Positions 16,477 through 24,464 of a stretch of DNA of 64,000 bases are shown here, one piece after another. The stretch lies in the NCBI RefSeq assembly GCF_024055575.1, contig NZ_JAMXOE010000019.1, forward strand, positions 62,001 through 126,000, given 5' to 3'. The position numbers were made by a program, and so were the translations under genes. Below the pieces are notes generated by a model. That model was given only the letters and a program-made list of their open reading frames with translations, was not told the origin of the DNA and did no database searches. Source of the DNA: Mucilaginibacter flavidus (GTDB taxonomy: Bacteria; Bacteroidota; Bacteroidia; Sphingobacteriales; Sphingobacteriaceae). Each line of letters starts with the position of its first letter. The first letter of the stretch is position 1.

Positions 16477-18585
16477 CTAGTTATAAAACGCCCACGATAT
16501 CCCAATCTTCAGCATATGATCCTGCTGCGGGTAGCGGTTTACGGTGTAGTAGCCTTTGCTGAACAGCCCCTGGTTGGCGTAATCGTACATTACAAACAGG
16601 TTGGTGCGCTGCAGGGTGGCTTTCAAAAATATGGTTGCCACAGGGTATGATGAAAAGCTTACGTTTGCTCCATTGTAAAACTGACCAAGGCCAGGTGCAT
16701 ATGAAGGGGCTGTGTACGATGTATTGTAACGTACGTCCATACCTATGTTCGAATACAGCACTTTAAATAAAAGGGCCTTATAATAGATGCTGGTATAGTT
16801 ATAAAACTGTGGTGTGCGCAGGGTTTTCTCGTAATCGGTTTTTTGGTAGACCAGGTAGGTATCAAAATGCCAGCGGCGCCAGGCTATACTTTTACCTACA
16901 CTTAGCTTTATCAAATTGATAGGACTGTTTAACTGCGCAGGATGGGCGTCGATACCATTGTTTTGGGCGGTAAAATACAGATAGTCGGATATTAAAAAGT
17001 ATTCAGCCTTAAAATCGAACTTTAGCGGTGCATTTACATAGTTAAACGACACGCTGTTGGTTTTTTGATTGCTGAACTTGTTATGAAAAATAAAGTGATT
17101 GGATATCCAGCTGGTGTACACCAGCGGCGCCGAACTGCTTTGGGAATACCCCTCCAAAATTATTTTGCCTGCCTTATTATTACCGGCAAGTGTTACTTTG
17201 GCATCGTATAAAAAGTCGCCGAAATCGCGGCCCTGGAAAACTTGCTGAACATTGGCTTCCAGGAATGCCCTGTCGCTCAGTTTATAGCTTAGCTTCCCTT
17301 TAGCCGTCAGGTCCTGGAAGGAATTTTTTTGTACGCGGTAAGGCAACACAACTTTTGCTCCATATTGGTTTAATACTGTATCGCTTACAAACTGGCCGTA
17401 ACTAAAAATATCCTGGGTAAGCCCTACATCAAGCTTCAATTCGTTTTTAACAGCCTTTTCGCTTTTACTGCGGAGGTAAAAACTATATGAAAAGTCGTTT
17501 TGCAGGTGCGTGACAGAAAGCGAGTCGCGCGAGCGGTTGGAGCCATAGTAATAATCGGGAAACACATTATACTGATCGGCGCCATTTTGCAAAAACTCAT
17601 ATTTCGTCGCGTCGTACTTGAAAGTAAATGCCACGCGCTGCGTCGGCAATATCGATGCTTTGCCTTTGCCGGTGCTTACGCTATCGATATGCCCTATGTA
17701 ATAAAACTGTTTTAAATAAAATGAGCCGCCTTTCCAGTTTTCAAATGCCGACTGCAGCCTCACAGGTTCGGAGCTTTTATCGATCGACCCGGTTACAAAA
17801 ATAGAATCGTTTAATATCGAACCGGTTACGGGCGCCTTAAGGTTATTATAAATTAAGTTGGATAACAAGTTATACCGCTTGCTTTTTGATTCGTACCAGG
17901 CAAAAGCGGCAGCATTAACATCGCTAACATTTTGCGCCAAAACATTGTTGTAGGCATAGTAACCCCTCGAACCTGTAAAATTTAAATTGAACCCAACGTT
18001 AAGCTGCGGGTTAACGTTTTGCGTATGCAATATTTTAAATATCTGCTCTTTAACCCCGGTGTAGCCAACCAGGTAAAGCTGCGTGTAGGCCACCCGGGCC
18101 CGGTAATAATTTATATTTTCGGGCCGCAGCATATAAGGATCGAGCTCGTGCAGGCCAGTCTCGAAGCCAATAGTACGCGATGGCTCAAACAATAAACTGC
18201 GCGCCGAGAGCCCGGTATTACCGAGGCTTATTTTGGGCGAACGCGGCTGTAAAAGCGGGCTGTAATTTTCATAGTTATACAGCGCGGTATCCAAAGCAAA
18301 TAATACCGTGCTATCGCGCAAAAAACGTTCGCTGGTAACCCTGATGAATTTCGAGTTAAAAACAACGCTGTCTTTTTTTCGCTCTTGTTTTTTACGCAGC
18401 GAATCGAGTTGCTGGTCAGTGGTCAGTATTTTGCCGCCCCGGGTACTGGTATCGCGCAAATTTGTCTGCCCATCGCCCTGCTGCTGACCGGGATAATTTT
18501 GGTTACCGCGCCTTATTTGCGAAAAAGCAGCCTGCGTACAAACGCAGATAAGTAATAATAAGATGTATTTCAGTTTATCAGGCAT
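16477..18585 (-). CDS. Putative outer-membrane porin (Porin_10 family)
   Basis: A 702-residue beta-barrel protein with a Sec signal peptide (MPDKLKYILLLLICVCTQAAFSQ). After an Asn/Gln-rich start come many alternating aromatic/polar strands (for example NYYRARVAYTQLYLVGYTG, YKLSDRAFLEANVQQVFQG) and a C-terminal KIGISWAFYN ending on an aromatic-polar pair. This fits the large porins found throughout Bacteroidota; the cargo is unknown. Its ATG overlaps the purine nucleoside phosphorylase stop by eight bases, so it is the last gene of an lpxK-punA-porin operon, which suggests a nucleoside or envelope link but does not prove it. Confidence 0.83.
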   Translation of the reverse strand: MPDKLKYILLLLICVCTQAAFSQIRRGNQNYPGQQQGDGQTNLRDTSTRGGKILTTDQQLDSLRKKQERKKDSVVFNSKFIRVTSERFLRDSTVLFALDTALYNYENYSPLLQPRSPKISLGNTGLSARSLLFEPSRTIGFETGLHELDPYMLRPENINYYRARVAYTQLYLVGYTGVKEQIFKILHTQNVNPQLNVGFNLNFTGSRGYYAYNNVLAQNVSDVNAAAFAWYESKSKRYNLLSNLIYNNLKAPVTGSILNDSIFVTGSIDKSSEPVRLQSAFENWKGGSFYLKQFYYIGHIDSVSTGKGKASILPTQRVAFTFKYDATKYEFLQNGADQYNVFPDYYYGSNRSRDSLSVTHLQNDFSYSFYLRSKSEKAVKNELKLDVGLTQDIFSYGQFVSDTVLNQYGAKVVLPYRVQKNSFQDLTAKGKLSYKLSDRAFLEANVQQVFQGRDFGDFLYDAKVTLAGNNKAGKIILEGYSQSSSAPLVYTSWISNHFIFHNKFSNQKTNSVSFNYVNAPLKFDFKAEYFLISDYLYFTAQNNGIDAHPAQLNSPINLIKLSVGKSIAWRRWHFDTYLVYQKTDYEKTLRTPQFYNYTSIYYKALLFKVLYSNIGMDVRYNTSYTAPSYAPGLGQFYNGANVSFSSYPVATIFLKATLQRTNLFVMYDYANQGLFSKGYYTVNRYPQQDHMLKIGISWAFYN

Positions 18586-19399
18586 TAAAACCGGCTATCA
18601 ATTCTTTAAGTATCAATGTCATTTTTGGTTCGGCAACGTGTGCAACGGCCAGTATTTCTTCCAACGATACCGGCTTTAAAACTTCGGGAAAACCCTCATC
18701 AGTTAATACCGAAATGGCAAAAACTGTTAAGCCCGCATGCCTTGCAACAATCACTTCGGGGACAGTACTCATCCCAACGGCGTCGCCACCTATTATACGT
18801 AAGTACTTATACTCGGCTTTTGTTTCAAGGTTAGGGCCCGTAACCCCAACGTAAACTCCCTTGTGGCAGGTAATATTGTTTGCTCTTGCAATATTTAATG
18901 CTTTATCAATTAAATCACGCTCGTAAGGTTCGCTCATGTCCGGGAACCGGGGGCCGAGTTCTTCCTCGTTGCGGCCGGTAAGCGGGTTGTGGGGCTGCAG
19001 ATTTATATGATCCTCAATGACCATCAAGTCGCCTTTTTTAAAGTCGGGGTTTAACGAGCCGCTGGCGTTCGACACAAATAGTGTTTTTATACCCAGCATT
19101 TTCATCACCCTAACCGGGAAGGTAATTTGCTGCATGTTATAGCCTTCGTAATAATGAAGCCTGCCTTGCATGGCAACCACTTTTACGCCGTTTAGCTTGC
19201 CAAAAATTAGCTTGCCGCTATGAAACTCCAAAGTCGAGATCGGGAAGTCGGGGATGTTTGAATACATCAGCTGCTTTTCAACTTCAATTTCGTTAACCAG
19301 GGCGCCCAGGCCGGTGCCTAAAATTATACCCACTTCGGGTTCAAAATCACCAATGCGGCTTTTAATGTATGCTGTGGTCCTTTGTATGCTCTCTAACAT
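18578..19399 (-). CDS. punA: Purine nucleoside phosphorylase (trimeric type)
   Basis: Splits purine (deoxy)nucleosides with phosphate to free base and (deoxy)ribose 1-phosphate. The 273 residues and motifs match the trimeric PNP-I class: GIILGTGLG (phosphate site), FHSGKL, MQGRLHYYEGY, FVSNASGSLN, the purine-site segment VTGPNLETKAEY and GGDAVGMSTVPEV, then SVLTDEG. The gene overlaps lpxK by 38 bases and the porin by eight, an arrangement implying translational coupling. The ATG at 19399 lies within lpxK and gives the full conserved N-terminus. Confidence 0.95.
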   Translation of the reverse strand: MLESIQRTTAYIKSRIGDFEPEVGIILGTGLGALVNEIEVEKQLMYSNIPDFPISTLEFHSGKLIFGKLNGVKVVAMQGRLHYYEGYNMQQITFPVRVMKMLGIKTLFVSNASGSLNPDFKKGDLMVIEDHINLQPHNPLTGRNEEELGPRFPDMSEPYERDLIDKALNIARANNITCHKGVYVGVTGPNLETKAEYKYLRIIGGDAVGMSTVPEVIVARHAGLTVFAISVLTDEGFPEVLKPVSLEEILAVAHVAEPKMTLILKELIAGFNA

Positions 19400-20495
19400 A
19401 ATCTAAAACAATTTTATCAAATTGGCTGCCGCTGTTATTTAAAAACTCAACCTGTATCGGCATTACAAAAACAGGCAGTTTTTCGTCGTTTTGCCCGCCC
19501 TGTTTTAACCACGATTCTTCTAAACGCTGTGCATCCTTTTCTGTTGTAATAATTATTTTTTTTTGCGATGGATGGGCAGCGTATTCAGCGGCAAGTTTAG
19601 CAATATTTTTTAAGGTAAACGGGTGATGATCGGGATAATTATGGTGGACAATGTTCGGGGTGTTGTTACTTAAATATTGTAACAGCGGCTGCGGATTGGC
19701 AATACCGGTTAGTAAAAACACAGTAGTGTCCTTATCGACAGTTATATCCGCCTCATTTCCGTTCAAATCATGCAGACCCTGATAAGCTATCGATGTAAAA
19801 AATAATTGCTGATATGGCAATGGTTCTATCTTATGCGCCAACTCAACCTGCTCGTCATGGGTGATAGATGCAGGGCATTTGGATATAATAATAACCTGCG
19901 CCCTCCACCTACCGCTGAAAGGCTCGCGCATGTTGCCGGCCGGCAACAAAAAGTGGGGCTGGTTAATGCGGGTATAATCAAATAGCAGGATGCTCAAACC
20001 TGGTGTAACCGCGCGATGCTGGTAAGCATCATCCATTAATATTAAATCGTGATTGAGGAGTAATTTAATTAATCCCGCTACCCTATCCTCGCAAACCGCA
20101 ACCGCAATGTCCGGAAATTTTTGATGGAACTGGGCGGGTTCGTCGCCGATTTTTTGAGAAAGTCTAAAGTCTTGAGTCGAAAGTCCTGAGTCTTTTTTTT
20201 CTTCTTGATTCTTGACTCTTGACTCTTGACTCTCTGCGACTAAATATCCTTTTGTTTTTCTCCCGTAGCCCCTGCTTAATGTAGCAAGTTTATAATCTGA
20301 CTTTAACAAGCGGATAAGATACTCCGTCATCGGGCTTTTGCCTGCGCCGCCAACTTCGAGGTTGCCGACCGAGATAATGGGTTTGGTGAACTTATAGCTT
20401 TTAAATAATCCCGCATCGTAAAACCAGTTGCGCATAATAACGACCAATCCGTACAGTAATGAAAAAGGCAGCAACAGCCAGCGCAGGTATTTCAT
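19362..20495 (-). CDS. lpxK: Tetraacyldisaccharide 4'-kinase, with repeat-encoded insertion
   Basis: Phosphorylates the 4' position of the lipid A disaccharide precursor at the inner membrane. Visible are an N-terminal membrane helix (LLLPFSLLYGLVVIMRNW), the P-loop SVGNLEVGGAGKSPMTEYL, SRGYGRKTKGY, IGDEPAQF, MDDAYQHR and the conserved LTGIANPQPL and KDAQR segments. Between SRGYGRKTKGY and IGDEP lies an extra stretch of about 26 residues encoded by two heptamer arrays (20158-20232); the frame is kept, and the insertion is at a surface-loop position, so the enzyme is probably active. ATG 20495 is chosen (TTG 20507 lies in the promoter). First gene of the operon with punA and the porin. Confidence 0.93.
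   Translation of the reverse strand: MKYLRWLLLPFSLLYGLVVIMRNWFYDAGLFKSYKFTKPIISVGNLEVGGAGKSPMTEYLIRLLKSDYKLATLSRGYGRKTKGYLVAESQESRVKNQEEKKDSGLSTQDFRLSQKIGDEPAQFHQKFPDIAVAVCEDRVAGLIKLLLNHDLILMDDAYQHRAVTPGLSILLFDYTRINQPHFLLPAGNMREPFSGRWRAQVIIISKCPASITHDEQVELAHKIEPLPYQQLFFTSIAYQGLHDLNGNEADITVDKDTTVFLLTGIANPQPLLQYLSNNTPNIVHHNYPDHHPFTLKNIAKLAAEYAAHPSQKKIIITTEKDAQRLEESWLKQGGQNDEKLPVFVMPIQVEFLNNSGSQFDKIVLDYVREHTKDHSIH
20158..20232 (-). repeat. Two heptamer arrays inside lpxK
   Basis: 20158-20192 holds five exact 7-base units (on the coding strand GACTCAG, GACTTTC and so on) and 20205-20232 four exact units (GAGTCAA type). A T-rich joint of 12 bases lies between. On the coding strand the first array reads SGLSTQDFRLS, nearly the peptide made by the array in folC. 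Confidence 0.88.
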
Positions 20496-20504
20496 AGTTG
20501 GGTG

Positions 20505-20512
20505 CAAAGATA
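20505..20512 (-). promoter_or_regulatory. -7 element for the lpxK operon
   Basis: Minus-strand TATCTTTG, exact TAnnTTTG match, nine bases before the ATG at 20495; a very short leader is expected. Confidence 0.65.
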
Positions 20513-20578
20513 ACCGGGATTAATGGATTTTAAGGATTTGAGGCGGATGTATTCTAAAATTACGCTTGATGAGATGAG

Positions 20579-20914
20579 TTATGAGGTTATAAAGATAAGC
20601 CACTCTTGTAATAGTTCCTTATAGTCCTCAATTCCTAAAAACGTGTCACCCTCTCCAACTTCAACGGTGTTGTTGCTGGCATAGATATAGAGCGGTGAAC
20701 CAAAAACTTCGCCCCAAAAACCGTCTGCTTTATATCCATTTCGTACCCTGTCGAGTGCATTTATTTGGCTGACCGTGTGAATTTTATCGCTTTGGCTGAT
20801 ATGGATCGCCAAATCAAAATAATCCTCTAATTCGCTTCTCGCCTCAAAAAATATTGTTCCGCTTGAACTAACTAATTTTTTAAAAACCAAATGATACTTC
20901 TCCCGCTTTGTCAT
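20579..20914 (-). CDS. Hypothetical cytoplasmic protein, 111 residues
   Basis: Small acidic protein without signal peptide or membrane helix (MTKREKYHLVFKKLVSSSG ... LQEWLIFITS). No family recognised. The size, acidity and a Trp/Gly-rich middle (YKADGFWGEVFGSPLYIY) recall immunity-like proteins, but no toxin neighbour is present, so this is only an impression. It stands alone, 84 bases from the lpxK operon and 38 bases upstream of the secreted peptidase E gene on the same strand. Confidence 0.6.
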   Translation of the reverse strand: MTKREKYHLVFKKLVSSSGTIFFEARSELEDYFDLAIHISQSDKIHTVSQINALDRVRNGYKADGFWGEVFGSPLYIYASNNTVEVGEGDTFLGIEDYKELLQEWLIFITS

Positions 20915-20951
20915 TATTCTTCTATAAATATTTGAGAGGATACTAATATCT

Positions 20952-21707
20952 TCATTTAATCACTTCAGCTACCGGCAACAACTTCTCATCCACCTTCCCA
21001 TCAATTACCGATACATAATAAGTATTGCTCTTATCATCTGCAGCTACCGACTTAACATATTTTTCGTTTTCAAAAACTATCCCGGCCATATCGTCTATAG
21101 CGTAGCCGGGGCTTAGTTTGCCTTTCAGGATATTTTCAAAATACAGCGGTTTGCGCAGGGGCTCACTGTGGTAATGCGGGCAATGACTGGTTTGTATAAA
21201 ACCAAGACACTGTACTATGGACAGTTCCTTAGGCCGCGAATCTGTAGTGCCGCCCTGGAACCAGCATAACGAACCTGCGCTGCCGCCAGCCAGTATTATG
21301 CCTTTGTTATAAGCTTTGCGCAACACGGTATCTATTCCCTGTGCTTTCCAGATGGCCATCATGTTTAGCGTATTGCCGCCGCCAACTACAATGGCGTCCA
21401 TGCTTAGTAAATTTTCTTCAAATGTTTTTTTCTCGGTGTACGAGGCTACATAGGTATGCTGCAAATAAGGCCGCATTATTAAACCTTCGCATGCGCCATA
21501 CCAATCCACAATGTAATTAACATCATCGCCTGTAGCCGTGGCAACAAAGCATATTTTGGGGTTTGCCTTTTTGGTAAGGGTAATAACATATTGCATAAAC
21601 TGCTTGTTATAGTTGCCGCCATAGGCAAAAATAGTGCGGGTGGGTTGTTGCGCCATTGCGGCGAAGCAGTACGCCAATAGTAGTGCCGAAAGATATATCT
21701 TTTTCAA
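20952..21707 (-). CDS. Peptidase E-like serine hydrolase (S51 family), exported
   Basis: A 251-residue class I amidotransferase-fold peptidase. The nucleophile motif AGGSAGSLCW (S143) is preceded by the dyad partner region VVGGGNTLNMM and followed by HCPHYHSE, all usual in dipeptidase E and cyanophycinase relatives. Unlike classic cytoplasmic PepE, it has a clear Sec signal peptide (KKIYLSALLLAYCFAAMAQ). The start codon is TTG at 21707; no ATG gives an intact signal peptide. Function may be degradation of aspartyl dipeptides or of a polymer in the periplasm. Confidence 0.82.
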   Translation of the reverse strand: MKKIYLSALLLAYCFAAMAQQPTRTIFAYGGNYNKQFMQYVITLTKKANPKICFVATATGDDVNYIVDWYGACEGLIMRPYLQHTYVASYTEKKTFEENLLSMDAIVVGGGNTLNMMAIWKAQGIDTVLRKAYNKGIILAGGSAGSLCWFQGGTTDSRPKELSIVQCLGFIQTSHCPHYHSEPLRKPLYFENILKGKLSPGYAIDDMAGIVFENEKYVKSVAADDKSNTYYVSVIDGKVDEKLLPVAEVIK

Positions 21708-21724
21708 TTCAAATGTTTTTTTGT

Positions 21725-22177
21725 CTACTCTGATTTATTATTAAGCAGGTCAATATCTCCCCAATCTTTCGCACGTCCTGTTGCCATTTTATTAGCGATG
21801 AAATCCTGTATATTGATAAATGAAATAGTTAAATCTTCCTCATGGCCTATAATCCGGCCGGCATAGGCTTCTTCAAAATTAACACCCGATATCGCATTCA
21901 AAATAGCTATCCTTAAAGGAGGATAACCTAACTGGGTGACGTAATTTTCTTTTAAGAAATCCTCTTTGATGAGCCGTAACGATTCAAACCCAAAATCTTT
22001 GAGAACATTAACCATTTTGTCAGCATTTTCAATACTTGGCTTAATCCAAATATCTAAGTCACCCGTATGTCTTGGCCGTCCATGAAAAGCCAGGGCATGG
22101 ACACCGACAACCATATACTCAACACTGTGAATGTTAAGCAATTCAATAAAGTCGATAAAATCCCTTTCAAAAATCAT
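21725..22177 (-). CDS. Nucleotidyltransferase-fold protein (DUF6036/AbiEii-like)
   Basis: A 150-residue protein from the ATG at 22177. The minimal nucleotidyltransferase pattern is visible: VVGVHALAFHGRPRHTGDLDIWI, equal to the G-G/S-A...T-D-D core, where the GDLDIW carboxylates bind metal. Such proteins occur in two-gene modules with a small partner and are annotated as toxin-antitoxin-like. Here the start overlaps the preceding gene by four bases (ATGA). A longer frame from 22300 would run through that gene and is rejected. Stop lies 18 bases before the peptidase E start. Confidence 0.72.
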   Translation of the reverse strand: MIFERDFIDFIELLNIHSVEYMVVGVHALAFHGRPRHTGDLDIWIKPSIENADKMVNVLKDFGFESLRLIKEDFLKENYVTQLGYPPLRIAILNAISGVNFEEAYAGRIIGHEEDLTISFINIQDFIANKMATGRAKDWGDIDLLNNKSE

Positions 22178-22371
22178 GAGGGTCGGGAGGTGATAACCCT
22201 GGCCATTTTTTCGGGGAAAGAACCGTTTAACCAGGTGTAATAGTTCTTTCTCAGCCGGGTTACTTCGGCCAATCGTTCTGTAATACTTTTTGACCGCCAA
22301 AAAAGCAAATCAGCGTGGTCCTCTTCTTCCACTTTAACATGATTAACCACCTTAGCCATTTTTCTTTCCAT
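22174..22371 (-). CDS. Small partner protein of the nucleotidyltransferase module
   Basis: A 65-residue basic protein (MERKMAKVVNHVKVEEEDHADLLFWRSKSITERLAEVTRLRKNYY...). The pattern of an FW-x-SKS-x-x-ERL helix followed by a leucine/arginine helix is what I know from small genes placed before nucleotidyltransferases of this type. It ends with ATGA overlap to the next gene, so the two are translationally coupled. Starts at 22371 or 22359 are both possible; a longer frame from 22428 adds a Tyr/Cys-rich stretch that looks non-coding. Confidence 0.62.
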   Translation of the reverse strand: MERKMAKVVNHVKVEEEDHADLLFWRSKSITERLAEVTRLRKNYYTWLNGSFPEKMARVITSRPS

Positions 22372-22536
22372 TAGCTCAAATATAACACAGCATTTTTTAT
22401 TAACATAAATATAACGATAAAAACTCAATTCAATATAAAACAGGGAAAAGTCAGGCTATAAATCCCCTGTCAGCATGAATGTCTTCATAATGTAAGTTAA
22501 CTAATTTATAGCAAACACCTTAACCAATTCTTTTTC

Positions 22537-22568
22537 AACTTCCGGACTTTTCCGACTTTCCGGACTAA
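22537..22568. repeat. Degenerate GACTTNN array before a promoter
   Basis: Units GACTTTTCC and GACTTTCCG with period 9, bordered by ACTTCCG and GACTAAT. Same word family as at 12056, lpxK and folC, and again placed just before a -7 element. Confidence 0.6.
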
Positions 22569-22582
22569 TAAAAATTTCTTTA

Positions 22583-22590
22583 TATTTTTG
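22583..22590 (+). promoter_or_regulatory. -7 element upstream of the EF-hand-like lipoprotein
   Basis: TATTTTTG, exact TAnnTTTG match; the leader to the ATG at 22712 would be about 115 bases and contains a 27-codon frame. Confidence 0.5.
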
Positions 22591-22620
22591 TAACATACTG
22601 CCACATCCCTATCTCTAAAT

Positions 22621-22704
22621 ATGGTAACTAAAACAAAAAACAGCCAACCGGCACAAACAACAACGATCAATGCTGCTATAGCCGGTCAAAAAACAACTCA
22701 TTAA
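22621..22704 (+). CDS. Possible 27-codon leader peptide
   Basis: ATG at 22621 opens a Thr/Asn/Gln/Lys-rich frame ending with TAA at 22702-22704, seven bases before the lipoprotein ATG. It has no hydrophobic segment or recognised motif. Short spacing could allow coupling, but chance is not excluded. Confidence 0.25.
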   Translation: MVTKTKNSQPAQTTTINAAIAGQKTTH

Positions 22705-22711
22705 AATCATC

Positions 22712-23443
22712 ATGAAAAAAATATTCATAGCGCTAACCCTGTTAGTATTTATGGCCTCTGCGTGCAACCAAAACCGCCCGCAGCAAAACAATGTAACTAT
22801 TGAAAATAATACCACAGCAGGTTTCGATGTAAACAAGCTGGCGCAATTTGTAAAAACCAGCACCGACCCGGCTACGCTTGAAAAGGCCATAAATGACCCG
22901 GCAAACCGCATCAACAACCTCGACCTTGACAAAGACGGCAATATCGACTACCTGAAAGTTCAGGAAGCCGACGGCAACAAGCTGAAGGTTTTAGACGATG
23001 TAAGCAATTCCGAATCGGTAACAGTTGCCAGCATTAACGTAAGCCCCGACAACACCAATAACACGGCAGATTTAAGCATACAGGGTAACCCGAACTATGT
23101 GGGGTATAACAATTATTACCACTCGTCGTTTTCGTTTGGTGACATGTTATTGCTGAGTTACCTGATGCGTCCGCACGCTTATTACATGCCGATGTACCAC
23201 TACGGTTATTATCCGTCATCGTATGTACATACACGTACTTACGGCACATTCAGGCCTACAAGTTCATCGTCGATGTCATCGAGGGCGAGCAGCCGCAGCA
23301 GCTTAAGCAGCCCGGTAAGGTCACAGCGGTCGTTTGGTACACGCAGCAGTTCGGGCCGGGTACGCAGTGGCGGGTTCGGGCATAGCAGCAGTTCGGGACG
23401 CAGTGGATTTGGAAGAAGCAGGGGCTTTGGCAGAAGAAGATAA
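22712..23443 (+). CDS. Lipoprotein with EF-hand-like loop and Ser/Arg/Gly-rich tail
   Basis: A 243-residue protein with a lipoprotein signal (MKKIFIALTLLVFMASAC, lipidation at C18). Residues about 70-82 hold DLDKDGNIDYL, a calcium-binding DxDxDGxxD loop. A Tyr/His-rich hydrophobic middle (YLMRPHAYYMPMYHYGYYPSSY) may touch a membrane. The last 65 residues are low-complexity Ser/Arg/Gly with repeated SSGR and GFG words, strongly basic and probably disordered. No family name is known to me. Confidence 0.72.
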   Translation: MKKIFIALTLLVFMASACNQNRPQQNNVTIENNTTAGFDVNKLAQFVKTSTDPATLEKAINDPANRINNLDLDKDGNIDYLKVQEADGNKLKVLDDVSNSESVTVASINVSPDNTNNTADLSIQGNPNYVGYNNYYHSSFSFGDMLLLSYLMRPHAYYMPMYHYGYYPSSYVHTRTYGTFRPTSSSSMSSRASSRSSLSSPVRSQRSFGTRSSSGRVRSGGFGHSSSSGRSGFGRSRGFGRRR

Positions 23444-23451
23444 TAATGACA

Positions 23452-23552
23452 CAAATTTCACGAATTAAGACGGATTTCACGAATTCGTATAGATTGAAAA
23501 AGGCGGCCTAATGCAGCTTAAAATTCGATACAATTCGTGAAATTCGTAAATC
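23452..23552. repeat. Inverted repeat of TTCACGAATT words
   Basis: ATTTCACGAATT (23474-23485) pairs with AATTCGTGAAAT (23532-23543), and extra copies of TTTCACGAATT and ATTCGTAAAT flank them. It fills the spacer between the lipoprotein and PspA-like genes and could form a long hairpin after transcription. Confidence 0.65.
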
Positions 23553-23588
23553 AAATAATATAAACACTAAACATCTAAATTTAAGAAA

Positions 23589-24290
23589 ATGAGCATATTC
23601 GACAGGTTATTCCGCATTGGTGCGGCAGAAGCAAACGCAGCAGTTGATAAATTAGAAGATCCGGCAAAAATGGCCGACCAGATTTTACGCGAGCTACGCG
23701 CCAATTACCAGCAAGCCATACAGGGCGAAGCTGAAATAAAAGCAATGGCCCTGCAACATCGTGCAAGCGAACTTAAAAGCCGCAACGCCGCTGATGAATG
23801 GGAGAAAAAAGCAAATGAGCTTTTAGACCGTATTGAAACAAAGCAGCTTGATGAAGCTAAAGGCAACGAACTGGCAAACAAAGCCGCTGAGGCACATGTT
23901 GCTGCCGAAAATGAAGCCAATGAGTACGCAAAGATGGCCGAAAAAGAAGAAAGCGCTGTTGCCGTAATGGACCTTAAAATAAAACAGATTAAGGACCAGA
24001 TTGCCGAAACTGAAAGCCGCTCACAAATGATACAGTCGCGCGCTAAAACTGCGGAGGTTTCTGAAAAGATCAGCAAAACATTATCGAGCGTTGATACCGA
24101 CGGCCTGATGGCTACACTTAACCGTATGGACCAAAAGGCATCGGCGCAGGAATTCCGTGCAGCTGCTTACGCGCAGATTGATGATTCGGCTTTATCAACC
24201 GAGCAGGAAATAAATAAAGCTTTGGGCACAGGTTCGTCATCAAATGCACTGGAAGCGATTAAAGCTAAAAGGACGAAGTTGTTGAATTAA
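23589..24290 (+). CDS. pspA: PspA/IM30 (ESCRT-III-like) membrane-stress protein
   Basis: A 233-residue almost wholly helical protein. MSIFDRLFRIGAAEANAAVDKLEDPAKMADQILREL is the family N-terminus (amphipathic helix 0 then helix 1), followed by long coiled coils rich in Ala, Glu and Lys. Such proteins polymerise on the inner membrane and stabilise it under stress. There is no PspF-type regulator or PspBC nearby. A 250-residue unknown protein follows after a MITE-like element. Confidence 0.9.
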   Translation: MSIFDRLFRIGAAEANAAVDKLEDPAKMADQILRELRANYQQAIQGEAEIKAMALQHRASELKSRNAADEWEKKANELLDRIETKQLDEAKGNELANKAAEAHVAAENEANEYAKMAEKEESAVAVMDLKIKQIKDQIAETESRSQMIQSRAKTAEVSEKISKTLSSVDTDGLMATLNRMDQKASAQEFRAAAYAQIDDSALSTEQEINKALGTGSSSNALEAIKAKRTKLLN

Positions 24291-24300
24291 AAACCCCACC

Positions 24301-24448
24301 CGTCATTGCGAGGAACGAAGCAATCTCTGCACAGGACAGTCAGGAAACTTAATGTTTATTGCATCCTGTATGCCGAATGCACGTTTCCCCAAATATCGTA
24401 CTTCATTGATTAGCATGTGAAGAGATTGCTTCGTTCCTCGCAATGACG
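24301..24448. mobile_element. MITE/REP-like element, variant A
   Basis: 148 bases with near-perfect terminal inverted repeats of about 27 bases (CGTCATTGCGAGGAACGAAG at the left, its complement at the right). The inside shares CAGGACAKTCA, TAATGTTT and GATTAGCATGTGAAGAG with the elements at 44722 and 60210. No reading frame. Lies 11 bases after the pspA stop. Confidence 0.85.
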
Positions 24449-24464
24449 TTTTTTTTTTACCCCC

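Noticed and set aside
16248..16505. Minus-strand frame giving SPRPPEGG
   Set aside because: This is the G/C hairpin repeat read as protein, across a gene end; a common artefact of such repeats.
20158..20232. lpxK as frameshifted pseudogene
   Set aside because: The frame is open through the arrays and all conserved motifs on both sides are intact.
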